5,688 nucleotides of DNA from Candidatus Omnitrophota bacterium (GTDB lineage Bacteria; Omnitrophota; Omnitrophia; Omnitrophales; Aquincolibacteriaceae): NCBI GenBank assembly GCA_023247135.1, contig JAHFHB010000137.1, positions 1 to 5,688 of the forward strand. Reading direction: 5' to 3'. Of this stretch, positions 1 to 5,688 are shown piece after piece; positions within the stretch are counted from its first letter, which is position 1, and each line of letters begins with the position of its first letter. A program made the position numbers and the translations under genes. The notes beneath the pieces are model-generated. The model searched no databases, was not told the DNA's origin, and was given only the letters and a program-made list of their open reading frames with translations.

Positions 1-3000
1 CCATGGGTTCGGTGGGACTGGGTGCTTCCACGACCGTGGCTTTGGCCATTCTGCATCGTTATCTGCTCAAGCATGGCCACGAGGTTCCGAAGGACACGCA
101 TTTCTGGGCGCTGATCGGTGATGGCGAGACCGATGAGGGCAATGCGCTTGAAATGCTGAATGCGGCCGTGGAGTACCAGGCCAGCAATGTCACGCATGTG
201 ATCGATTACAACCGCCAGTCGCTGGATGGAAACCGCGAGAAATTTCATTACGAAGAGCTGAAGCATCGCTACGCACGCTGGAAAATCATTGAACTGCGTT
301 GGGGCCGCAAAATCGAAGCAGAATTTAAAAAATCCGGCGGGGCGTTATTTAAAAAGGCTCTCGAGAAATTAGCCAATGCGGAGTATCAAAGCCTGCTGAC
401 CATTGGGACCCAGTCACCGGAAAATTTCGCTCGAGAACTACGGATCGCGCTTGCACCGAGAGTTCGTGCCAACGAAAGGGATGCACTGAATGATTTCCTC
501 GGGGCTTATCCGGCCGCAAAACTTTTTGAATTGTTCACAGACCTGGGCGGACATGACCTCGTCAAATTGACCGAGGCCATGCGGGACGCCAGAGCCTCCA
601 AGAACAAGCCTACGGCCATTATTGCCTGGACGATCAAAGGCCACGGCATTCCCGCGTTGATGGGCAACCCCAAGAATCACAGTCAGCCTTTGAAGGCCGA
701 ACAAATCCAACAATTGCGCAGGGACTCGGGCATTTCAGCCACAGGGAATGAGTTTCCCTTGTTTGATCCGGAATCCAAAGAAGGACAGCTGCTTGCGAGA
801 CTCAGCCGTCAAATCGAGCGCCAGGAAAAAGCCAACGAGGCGCAGGTGGAGAAAAACCGGGTGAGGGCAAGGGCCGCGCTGCCCACGGAATTTCCAAAGC
901 GGTTTGCTTTAGACGATGCCACCGGCCGGATCCCAACCCAGGTTGCATTGAACGCATTAATCGGCAAACTCTTAAAAATTGCCGCAGTGAAAGCGGAAAC
1001 CCTTGGCCCCGACGAGCTTGCGTGGAAGCCTTTTGCGGATGGGCTTGTCGCCATTGCGCCGGATGTCATGCTTTCAACCTTGTCGTCCGCGGCCACATCG
1101 ATTTTTGGAAAACCGCTAGCGAACAGCGTGAAAAAACTCCTGCGCAGAGCGGCTGAGTACGGCCCCGCGGGGGCGTTTGACTTGAGGCAGTCCTGGAAGG
1201 GCCGGAATCTTGAGGCCGGACTGGCGGAAATGAAAGCCGTCAATCTCGCGATCGCCTTTGCAAAGTCCGCCGGATTTTTTGGCGTGCCCATGTTTCCCGT
1301 GGTGGCGGCCTACGATATGTTCATCTTCCGCCGCGCTCTGGACATCTGGTTTTACGCGCAGTACTGGAACGCGCCGATTTTAGCGATCGGCACTCCTTCC
1401 GGCGCCGGCCTTGCTCCCGAAGGCGGCCTGCACCAGTCGATCATGTCTCTGATCATTGCTTTGATGATGCCCAATACCATTGCGTATGAGCCGGCCTTTA
1501 TCGATGAGCTGGAATATATTTTCCCTGAAATTATGAAGAACATGTTGACAGGAAATACCGAAGGCCGCGCCATTAGTTACATTCGTGGTTCGACGGTTCC
1601 GGTGAATCGCAATACGCTCTGGAAACGGCTGGCGCAGCAAAAGGTGTATCAGGCTGACGGAAAAGCTTTCGACCGGAATACGATCCGGCCGCTGTGGGGC
1701 GAACAAGTGACGCGGGGCGGCTACCGGCTTGTCGATTTCCGTGGTTATTCCGTTGAAGACCGCCGGCGCTATCTCAAAGAAGTTCTCAAAGTTGAAGAAA
1801 TGCCTGGGCTTTATTTGCAGCAGCCCGCGGCTTACAACCCGCTTGAAAATGTAGTGCATATTTTAGCCAGCGGTCCCACGGTGATGCAGGCGCTGGAAGC
1901 GTCGGATCAGCTTCTGAGGGCAGGTATTTACGCCAATGTCATTGTGATCACCAGTCCCAGCCTGCTGGTGGGACAGCACGGCCGTAATATTCTGGATCCG
2001 GATCATCTGCGTTACCTGGATCCGCAAGACGAAAAGACTTATCCGCATCTGCGCCGCTTGATTCCGCTGGAAGAACGGGCCTTTGTGCCGGTGGTGGGTA
2101 CGGCCGACGGTTCTTCGATTCATCAGGCGCTTGTGGCGGCGCGGCTGGGCCTTCCCGCCGGCCTGATTGACAGCGGCATTGAAAAAAATGGCCAATCTGT
2201 CCGCACGGTGCAAGCCATCTGGCAATCGCACGGATTTGCCGCGCCGAATATTCTTTTGGATGTGGTGCAAATGCTTGAGAACCGCGATCTGGGCCGCGGA
2301 ACTATCAGCCAAATCGAACCGCTGAAGTCCTCCGCCCAAACCCGTTCACCATCATTAGCCCGCGAGCTCCAGGGCCAGTTCTCCCTTGTGCGCTCAGTCC
2401 CGGACGCAACTCCAACAGAGTTGCTGCCAGGGCAGTCCTTGCATCCAGCAAGGGCCGAGATGCGCGTGGGTGAAGATATCGCAGCCCTGCGGGAGTATCT
2501 TTTGAAAAATGCTAAAGGTATCAGCGGTCTTGGTGCGAAATTAACTCCGGTTGCGCTTTCACAGCTTTTGAAGCTCAAGAAGCCCTCAGTTCCAGACATT
2601 ACTTCAATTCTTGGAGCCTTCAGCCGATCCGGCCAGGCAGCCCAAATCGCCAATCTCGTTAGAGATTTTCAGAAAGCGCATGGCGGTCGTTCTGCGGATG
2701 AACGCAGCATCCCACCGGTCACCGGTTTCACACCGGAGGTCATTGCCGCATTCGCAAAACAGACGGGACTTCCGGCCAAAGCGATTGAAGCACTGACGAG
2801 GGCTGAGACATCCGAGTTGACCCAGGCTAAATTGACCGAAACTTTTCGCAGACTGATTCAGGAAAGAAATCAGGCGAAGCAAGCAGCCCTTTCAAAAATT
2901 AACATTCCCAGAAGTCATGTACTGCCGCCTTTGAAGGCCGTTCGCACCATCGATGAAATGCGCGAGGCCGGAAGCAAGGGGGGGCTGCGTGAACTGCGGG

Positions 3001-5688
3001 GCTTTCTGTCGCAAGCCATTGTCGCCGTTCCGGCGGAACAAGAAGCGCGCGTGAAGGATTTATTTTTTACGGCGGAGGAATGGCTCACGAACGCCCTGGC
3101 CAATCCCGAGTGGGGTTTTTATGGGGCCGGCAAAGTTAAATTTCGTCACGATTTTGGAACTTTTCCCCAGCATCTTTCGCCTTATTTTGGGCAGATGCTT
3201 ACGGAGCAGGTCTTCAAGATGTGGCAGGGGATGAAAACGGCCGGTACCTGGTCTTCCGGGGAGGCCTTTGAAATCGTTGAAGCGGGCGCCGGTGAAGGGG
3301 ATCTGGCGCACGATGTTTTGGAACATGCGCGCTTGCAGGCCCTGACCAAGCAAGGTGAGTGGGCGGAATTTTATGCGGCACTGCACTATCGCCTGACCGA
3401 GCTTTCGAAAAATTCTCACGCAGAGATCGTGAGCAAGTCGGAGTCTTTCATTCGGGAAGGGAAACTTGCCGCGGATAATAAAGATGTTTTTACATTTCTG
3501 GAATCTCTGAAGCCTTTCAAAGGAATTATTTGGACCAATGAACTTCTGGATAACCTGCCGGGCCAGCAACTGCGTCTAAAACCCGATGGCACCGCGGAAG
3601 CGGCGATTCTTCTGCCTGTGACACAGGAACAAACGCTGCAATGGCTGCATCAACAGGGCGTGATCGATGCCCGGACGATTACGGCTATTCCGGTGGAGAT
3701 GGATCCTTCGCTTCTGGCGATTTCGAAAGCGGACTTTTTAAAAATTCGAAACCAGCTGGCAAAACCTGAATTTGCTTCACTGCGACAGCAACTTTTTGGA
3801 TCTTTCGCTACCGTGACGGCCTATGTCGATGCGGGTTTGATTCCCGAAGTAGCGCATTATCTGACGACAAACCGCAATGAAATCGATCTTGCTCTGGCCC
3901 GTTCGCAGGGAGAGATCATCACGATGGTCAGCCCGCTCCACCGCCGTTTTTTGCAGACCGCCGGCCGCGTTCTGAATCAGGGCTATGTGGTGACGATCGA
4001 TTACATTCAAAAGGCGGCCGATGCGCTTAATCCCGATGTGCCTCAGCTTACCCCCTTCTATCAGCCTGACAAAAAAGTGGATCCGGTCCTTGGGCTTGGC
4101 GATTTCGACTGGACGATAAGCTATGATGCGGCTTATCTGGCTGTGACGGGAAGCGAGGAAAAATTCGACACGGTTTTTTATGGCCCGCAGCATCATCTGC
4201 AGAATGAAACCAGTGTCGATGTGCGTACCGTAGAAGCTCGAAAGGAAATCTATAAAAATTTCTTAAAGCGGCGGACCGAGGACAATAAGAGAGATATTTT
4301 AAAAGGTTGGGAGCCCGCTCTTCAAGAGAAGGTTTTCCCTCCGGAGTTCAAAGAACCTTTAACGGCGCTGCTGAAGGATTTTTTTGATACTTTCCCGTTG
4401 GATGCGGTTGCCGGGGCTATGGTCAATGGAAACGATGCCCTGGCGGAGCAGGTTGCAGTGACGCATGCGGAAAATGTGGTGGCGAAGTATGCGCCTGCTC
4501 TCCCGGGACTTGGGGACATGCTTCTTGAAACGCACATCCAGGCCGCAAAAAATATTTTAGCAAAGGCCGCGAAGTTTAAAGCAAAACTGCCGCAGGAATT
4601 CTTTGCTGAAAATCACCACATGCTTTTAATCCAGCAAAAACAGGGGGCGGATCCGCAGTATCACTTTCCCGCAGAATCCTCGCCGCTTTTTTCTGCGGTG
4701 CCTCGTTCCGAGATGCCCCAAGACGGGAGTCTTGGGACTTCTGTGACCTCGGCGGTGCCTCGTTCCGAGATGCGCCGTGGAAATAGGGAAGAGAGCAGAA
4801 GGATAAAGCCTGAGAGGGCGAACCGTATTAACGCGAATGTTTCTTACGGTTTGAATAGTGCTGTTTCAAGCGTTCGATCAGATAGACAACCACTACCAGC
4901 GCACAGATGGCAAATGCCCCAATTACTCCATCAGTCATTGAGAGTCATCCTTTCTTGGGCGGTAAAGCTATCCAGCCCAACAGGAATATTAGCACAAGCG
5001 CCGCAAAGGCACTTATTCGAATTGTTGAGGCATACCCTAAAAAAAATCCGGATGCAAGCAAGCTTGCAAATAAAAGCTTGGCAAAGTCAAGCAGGGCTTT
5101 CCCAACGCCCTCTCTTCGATTGGGTTCAAACATTGTTGCTCCATTTCTTTCCGCTTGGCATGACAGGCATGGGAAGGAGCATAAACGATAATTTATTATT
5201 TGACAATATTTATTTGCAAAATAGTAAAATATCACAGGGCGGGGCGCGGGCTGAAATGCGGCTGACACCGGCAGAAATGATTACAAGACTTGAGCGCGTT
5301 AAACCGTTTTCAACGTCGGTAAACAATCTTGCGGACGCAGCGATGGGGCACATCCGGCAAGAGGCTTGGCAGGATGCCAGGTCTGAAGTGGGTCAGATCA
5401 TTGGAATTGTGACCGGGCATCCTCACAACTTTGGAGAAGATACTCCCTACGTTCGGTCCTTACGTGAAGTCGAGCAGTCCTTGAATGCGGCCGGCCGGTC
5501 GGAGATGCGTTTGCCCATCACGCAGGCGCAGGCACAAGCGCGTCTTGAAGCTGCGCTGCGGAAAACCTACCGCGCAGAAGTGGATGACATCGACGGCAAT
5601 CTGACGCAGCCAAAGAGTTCCGAGGTTTCTGCCGAAGTGATTCGGGCGATCCAGCGAAGTCTCAAACAGGGTATTCCGCGCGGCCTGG
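1..5688 (+). CDS. Giant multi-domain protein / putative polyprotein, partial at both ends (AceE-like E1 + MidA-like methyltransferase + further modules)
   Basis: I translated the frame with codons starting at 3, 6, 9 and so on across the whole window and met no stop codon in 1895 codons. The first two bases (cc) complete an upstream codon. The ATG at 3 is not the start, because AceE homologues have about 190 residues before this Met-Gly-x-x-Gly segment. The order is AceE-type pyruvate dehydrogenase E1, linker, helical module, MidA/NDUFAF7-like methyltransferase, helical extension, duplicated PRSEM linker, atypical stretch, short module, and the start of a HAD-like hydrolase. Modules are separated by the recurring sequence R-[SA]-E-M-[RP]. 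Both enzyme domains keep their cofactor motifs, so the frame is clearly coding up to about 4690. From 4776 to 5240 the plus-frame composition is unlike the rest (Q, L, H, S-rich, with many AGA/AGG/ATA/CTA codons), and coding there is less certain. The size and fused enzymes recall giant Omnitrophota ORFs (inference). Confidence 0.85.
3..2291 (+). other. aceE-like: Domain: homodimeric pyruvate dehydrogenase E1 (AceE-like), N-terminus outside window
   Basis: This domain would perform the thiamine-diphosphate-dependent decarboxylation of pyruvate (or a related 2-oxoacid) and the reductive acetylation of an E2 lipoyl group, in the cytoplasm. The landmarks of the single-chain E1 family appear in order. 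They are MGSVGLG at residues 1-7 (E. coli SMGLGP), GDGE at 39-42, DYNRQSLDG at 68-76 (E. coli NCNLQRLDG), GGHD at 182-185, and TIKGHG at 210-215. KNHSQ at 224-228 aligns with the inner active-site loop, and GLAEM at 406-410 aligns with the E. coli segment holding the catalytic Glu571. IGTPSGAGLAPEGGLHQS at 462-479 matches E. coli IGGTSGRTTLNGEGLQHEDGHS, but the second His of that motif is missing. HILASGPTVMQAL, from about 620, starts the C-terminal transketolase-like domain. About 190 residues are missing at the start; otherwise the length fits the roughly 890-residue family. No E2 or E3 is in the window. A variant substrate is possible. Confidence 0.88.
117..230 (+). other. Thiamine-diphosphate / Mg2+ binding motif of the E1 domain
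   Basis: GDGE at residues 39-42 is followed by Y-N-R-Q at 69-72, the family form of the GDG-(about 27)-N ThDP motif. Asp40, Asn70 and Gln72 have the same spacing (+30 and +32) as the metal-coordinating Asp, Asn and Gln of E. coli AceE (Asp230, Asn260, Gln262). The cofactor site therefore looks intact, which argues that the E1 module is an active enzyme and not a relic. Confidence 0.8.
2292..2465 (+). other. Inter-domain linker ending in ARAEMR (boundary motif copy 1)
   Basis: After the last recognisable E1 helix (LLDVVQMLENRD) the chain turns into a Pro/Ser/Gln/Thr-rich, weakly ordered stretch of about 58 residues (764-821) with no family resemblance. It ends P-A-R-A-E-M-R at 2445-2465 (Arg817, Met820). 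This is the first of five copies of the R-[SA]-E-M signature. Its position exactly between the E1 module and the next helical module fits a linker or a processing site. The codons are AGG GCC GAG ATG CGC, different from those of later copies. Confidence 0.6.
2466..2969 (+). other. Helical module of unknown function
   Basis: Residues 822-989 are rich in Ala, Leu, Lys, Gln and Glu with regular amphipathic spacing, which predicts several alpha-helices (for example EDIAALREYLLKNA, PEVIAAFAKQTGLPAKAIEA and a charged helix around ETFRRLIQERNQAKQAA). A Pro-rich turn (SIPPVTGFTP) splits it into two parts. No catalytic or binding motif is visible and I do not recognise a family. It lies between the E1 linker and the methyltransferase, so it may be a scaffold, a docking segment, or an N-terminal extension of the methyltransferase. 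Confidence 0.5.
2970..4232 (+). other. Domain: MidA/NDUFAF7-like SAM-dependent methyltransferase (COG1565 type)
   Basis: The domain keeps the order of conserved segments of the MidA/NDUFAF7 family, whose mitochondrial member methylates an arginine of a complex I subunit. They are FYGAGKVKF at residues 1039-1047, DFGTFPQHLSPYFG at 1050-1063 (the family D-F-x-T-x-P-x-L-S-P-x-F-G signature), and the SAM-binding EIVEAGAGEGDLA at 1090-1102. TNELLDNLP follows at 1178-1186 (family N-E-x-L-D-x-L-P), then GYVVTIDY at 1327-1334 (family G-x-x-x-x-I-D-Y). GDFDWTISYDAAYLAVTG, near 1367-1384, matches the family G-x-x-D-[IL]-T-x-x-V-D-F region. All key glycines and acids are present, so an active enzyme is likely. 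The substrate is unknown. Finding it in one chain with a pyruvate dehydrogenase E1 is unusual, and no complex I genes are in the window. Confidence 0.8.
4233..4691 (+). other. Helical C-terminal extension after the methyltransferase
   Basis: Residues 1411-1563 follow the last methyltransferase strand and are mostly predicted helix, with a charged segment (about 1412-1435), a hydrophobic amphipathic stretch around PLTALLKDFFDTFPLDAVAG, and an Ala/Lys-rich helix (HIQAAKNILAKAAKFKAKL). MidA proteins normally end soon after the preceding region, so this is an addition or a separate small domain. I recognise no family. It stops at the SPLFSAVPRSEM boundary sequence. Confidence 0.45.
4695..4773 (+). 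repeat. Tandem direct repeat of an AVPRSEM linker (two copies, 57-base period)
   Basis: Bases 4695-4716 recur exactly at 4752-4773 (22 identical bases). The period is 57, or 19 codons, so the duplication keeps the frame. Both copies encode A-V-P-R-S-E-M (boundary motif copies 2 and 3), followed by Pro in the first and Arg in the second. The 35 bases between them contain a perfect hairpin. The identity indicates a recent duplication or insertion inside a linker, unlike the other motif copies, which share only the protein sequence. Confidence 0.85.
4717..4736 (+). repeat. Perfect 8-bp inverted repeat with 4-base loop
   Basis: CCCAAGAC and GTCTTGGG form a perfect stem around the loop GGGA. It lies between the two copies of the 57-base duplication. 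No run of T follows on either strand, so it does not look like a classical intrinsic terminator. In the plus frame it encodes the spacer PQDGSLGT. It resembles a small palindromic element inserted in frame. Confidence 0.7.
4828..4938 (-). CDS. Small single-pass membrane protein, 36 residues
   Basis: The minus strand encodes 36 residues starting MTDGVIGAF. Residues 4-21 (GVIGAFAICALVVVVYLI) form one strongly hydrophobic membrane helix, followed by a very basic tail (ERLKQHYSNRKKHSR) expected to stay in the cytoplasm. A Shine-Dalgarno sequence AAGGA sits 9 bases before the ATG and overlaps the end of the upstream 62-residue gene; the gap between the genes is 6 bases, so they should be one transcript. 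It ends with TAA. No family is recognised. The doubt is that it lies antisense inside the giant plus-strand frame, and that short hydrophobic frames can arise by chance. The ribosome site and the partner gene support it. Confidence 0.5.
   Translation of the reverse strand: MTDGVIGAFAICALVVVVYLIERLKQHYSNRKKHSR
4945..5133 (-). CDS. Small two-helix membrane protein, 62 residues
   Basis: The minus strand encodes 62 residues starting MFEPNRREGVGKALL. I chose this ATG (5133) over the upstream one at 5268 because GGAG lies 5 bases before it, a promoter lies just upstream, and the longer version would add an unlikely Cys/aromatic-rich leader read through the promoter. Two hydrophobic segments are visible, at about residues 18-37 and 40-57 (SAFAALVLIFLLGWIAL), flanked by basic residues (NRREG at the start, PPKKG at the end). 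It looks like a small inner-membrane hairpin protein. It ends in TGA, followed 6 bases later by the 36-residue gene. The overall look recalls small membrane proteins of unknown function; I do not assign a family. Confidence 0.55.
   Translation of the reverse strand: MFEPNRREGVGKALLDFAKLLFASLLASGFFLGYASTIRISAFAALVLIFLLGWIALPPKKG
4948..4953 (-). promoter_or_regulatory. Ribosome binding site of the 36-residue gene
   Basis: AAAGGA on the minus strand is 9 bases before the ATG at 4938. It overlaps the last sense codons of the upstream gene, as is typical for a tightly packed operon. It supports the ATG at 4938 over the one at 4948, which would run into a stop after five codons. Confidence 0.45.
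5139..5142 (-). promoter_or_regulatory. Ribosome binding site of the 62-residue gene
   Basis: GGAG on the minus strand lies 5 bases upstream of the ATG at 5133 (reads GGAGCAACAATG). It decides the start of the two-helix membrane protein. Confidence 0.5.
5178..5206 (-). promoter_or_regulatory. Sigma-70-type promoter for the minus-strand gene pair
   Basis: On the minus strand, TTGTCA (5206-5201; 5 of 6 to consensus) is followed by exactly 17 bases and TATGCT (5183-5178; 4 of 6). Transcription would start near 5171 and leave a leader of about 38 bases before the ATG at 5133. The surrounding DNA is much richer in A+T than the rest of the window. Confidence 0.5.
5200..5230 (+). promoter_or_regulatory. 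Possible plus-strand promoter, divergent with the minus-strand one
   Basis: A perfect -35 TTGACA lies at 5200-5205, overlapping the -35 of the minus-strand promoter. The best -10 candidates are TAGTAA at 5222 (16-base spacing) or TAAAAT at 5225 (19-base spacing), neither ideal. If used, it would start a transcript just before the ATG at 5256 in GARAEMR. No clear Shine-Dalgarno sequence stands before that ATG, so independent translation is uncertain. Confidence 0.35.
5241..5261 (+). other. Boundary motif GARAEMR (copy 4)
   Basis: Residues 1747-1753 read G-A-R-A-E-M-R, almost the same as copy 1 (PARAEMR), but encoded by different codons (GCG CGG GCT GAA ATG CGG). It closes the atypical stretch and opens the next module. 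The methionine is a conceivable internal start (5256). Confidence 0.65.
5262..5492 (+). other. Short module of unknown function between two boundary motifs
   Basis: About 77 residues (1754-1830) lie between GARAEMR and GRSEMR. The start (LTPAEMITRLERV) and the end (SLREVEQSLNAA) are amphipathic helices. The middle (MGHIRQEAWQDARSEVGQIIGIVTGHPHNFGEDTPY) mixes a helix with a loop rich in His, Pro and Gly. Codon use returns to the pattern of the enzyme domains, so this is credible coding sequence. I recognise no family. Confidence 0.5.
5493..5510 (+). other. Boundary motif GRSEMR (copy 5)
   Basis: Residues 1831-1836 read G-R-S-E-M-R, encoded GGC CGG TCG GAG ATG CGT. Apart from GAG ATG the codons differ from those of copies 2 and 3. 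It separates the short module from the HAD-like segment. Confidence 0.65.
5511..5688 (+). other. Start of a probable HAD-superfamily hydrolase domain, cut by the window end
   Basis: After a helical lead-in (QAQAQARLEAALRKTY) the chain reads VDDIDGNLT at residues 1860-1868, followed by SSEVSAEVIRAIQRSLKQGIP. This resembles HAD motif I (D-x-D-G-T-L) with the usual following helix and the G-I-P turn that precedes motif II. The nucleophile and acid would be Asp1862 and Asp1864. The Thr normally after D-x-D-G is Asn here, and the strand before motif I is less hydrophobic than usual (RAEV). Only about 60 residues are visible and later motifs lie outside the window, so the assignment is tentative. 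Confidence 0.5.

Larger units (their letters stand above)
4776..5240 (+). other. Atypical stretch of the giant frame, open but compositionally foreign
   Basis: In the plus frame these 155 codons (residues 1592-1746) begin with an Arg-rich run, continue with Q/L/H/S-rich sequence without recognisable domain structure, and end in an AT-rich part reading NDNLLFDNIYLQNSKIS. Codon use shifts to AGA, AGG, ATA, CTA and CAA, rarely used in the enzyme domains. The minus strand over 4828-5133 looks more gene-like (two small membrane proteins), and 5178-5230 looks like a divergent promoter region. The plus frame may be a tolerated read-through of an inserted segment. Confidence 0.6.

Noticed and set aside
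3..5. ATG at position 3 as the start of the gene
   Set aside because: It corresponds to the internal Met of the family's S-M-G-L-G-P segment; about 190 residues of AceE-type E1 are expected before it, and the frame is open to the window edge.
2949..2963. IDEMR as a sixth boundary motif
   Set aside because: It lacks the Arg and the small residue before Glu, so it does not fit R-[SA]-E-M. It is noted because it lies close to the edge between the helical module and the methyltransferase.
438..3569. Many minus-strand ORFs of 60-176 codons over the E1 and methyltransferase region
   Set aside because: They are antisense to well-supported enzyme domains, overlap each other, have low-complexity Arg/Ser/Pro-rich or His/Arg-rich sequences and no family resemblance.
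3777..4537. Minus-strand ORFs of 139 and 71 codons opposite the methyltransferase and its extension
   Set aside because: They are shadows of the plus frame, without ribosome sites or recognisable domains.
4717..4736. The hairpin as an intrinsic terminator
   Set aside because: There is no T-run after the stem on either strand and the plus frame continues through it.
5058..5067. Palindrome GCAAGCTTGC as a regulatory site
   Set aside because: It is a 10-base palindrome inside the coding part of the 62-residue gene with no promoter nearby; likely chance.
4907..5191. Plus-strand ORF of 94 codons in another frame
   Set aside because: It overlaps both the giant frame and the minus-strand gene pair, has no Shine-Dalgarno sequence and shows no domain; it is probably a by-product of the antisense gene.
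2451..5507. Boundary motifs as DNA recombination sites
   Set aside because: Only copies 2 and 3 share DNA identity; the others have different synonymous codons, so a conserved nucleotide site is unlikely.

Overview
The whole window is spanned by one plus-strand reading frame: codons start at every position divisible by 3, and there is no stop from the first base to the last (1895 codons, open at both edges). The ATG at position 3 is internal. Homologues carry roughly 190 more residues before this point, so the real start lies upstream and the real end downstream. Several enzymes that are normally separate proteins lie one after another in this frame, which looks like part of a giant multi-domain protein or a bacterial polyprotein. 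Below, residue n of the frame starts at base 3n.

Layout along the frame: (1) residues 1-763, most of a homodimeric (AceE-type) pyruvate dehydrogenase E1 with intact thiamine-diphosphate site; (2) residues 764-821, a low-complexity linker ending in ARAEMR; (3) residues 822-989, an unrecognised helical module; (4) residues 990-1410, a MidA/NDUFAF7-like SAM-dependent methyltransferase; (5) residues 1411-1560, a helical C-terminal extension; (6) residues 1565-1591, an in-frame 57-base tandem duplication that carries PRSEM twice and encloses a perfect 8-bp hairpin; (7) residues 1592-1746, an odd stretch that looks foreign in the plus frame; (8) residues 1747-1831, a short unrecognised module beginning GARAEMR; (9) residues 1832-1895, GRSEMR followed by the beginning of a probable HAD-type hydrolase.

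The strongest new signal is the recurring hexapeptide [P/A/G]-R-[S/A]-E-M-[R/P], found five times and only at module boundaries. Its codons vary synonymously between most copies, which points to a function at the protein level such as a processing, sorting or docking signal. The simplest model is a polyprotein whose modules are joined, and perhaps cut, at this signal.

Bases 4828-5206 pose a second puzzle. The minus strand there carries two tightly spaced small membrane-protein genes with Shine-Dalgarno sequences and a good promoter (TTGTCA, 17 bp, TATGCT), while the plus frame stays open through the same bases, including an AT-rich promoter-like region. Either the genes are nested antisense inside the giant gene, or an inserted gene pair has been absorbed as a linker.

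Organism: bacterial, moderately GC-rich. Giant ORFs of this kind are known from Omnitrophota (PVC superphylum), including the very long protein of 'Candidatus Velamenicoccus archaeovorus'. Assignment to that phylum is my inference and is not proven by this window. No rRNA, tRNA, CRISPR array or insertion sequence was seen.
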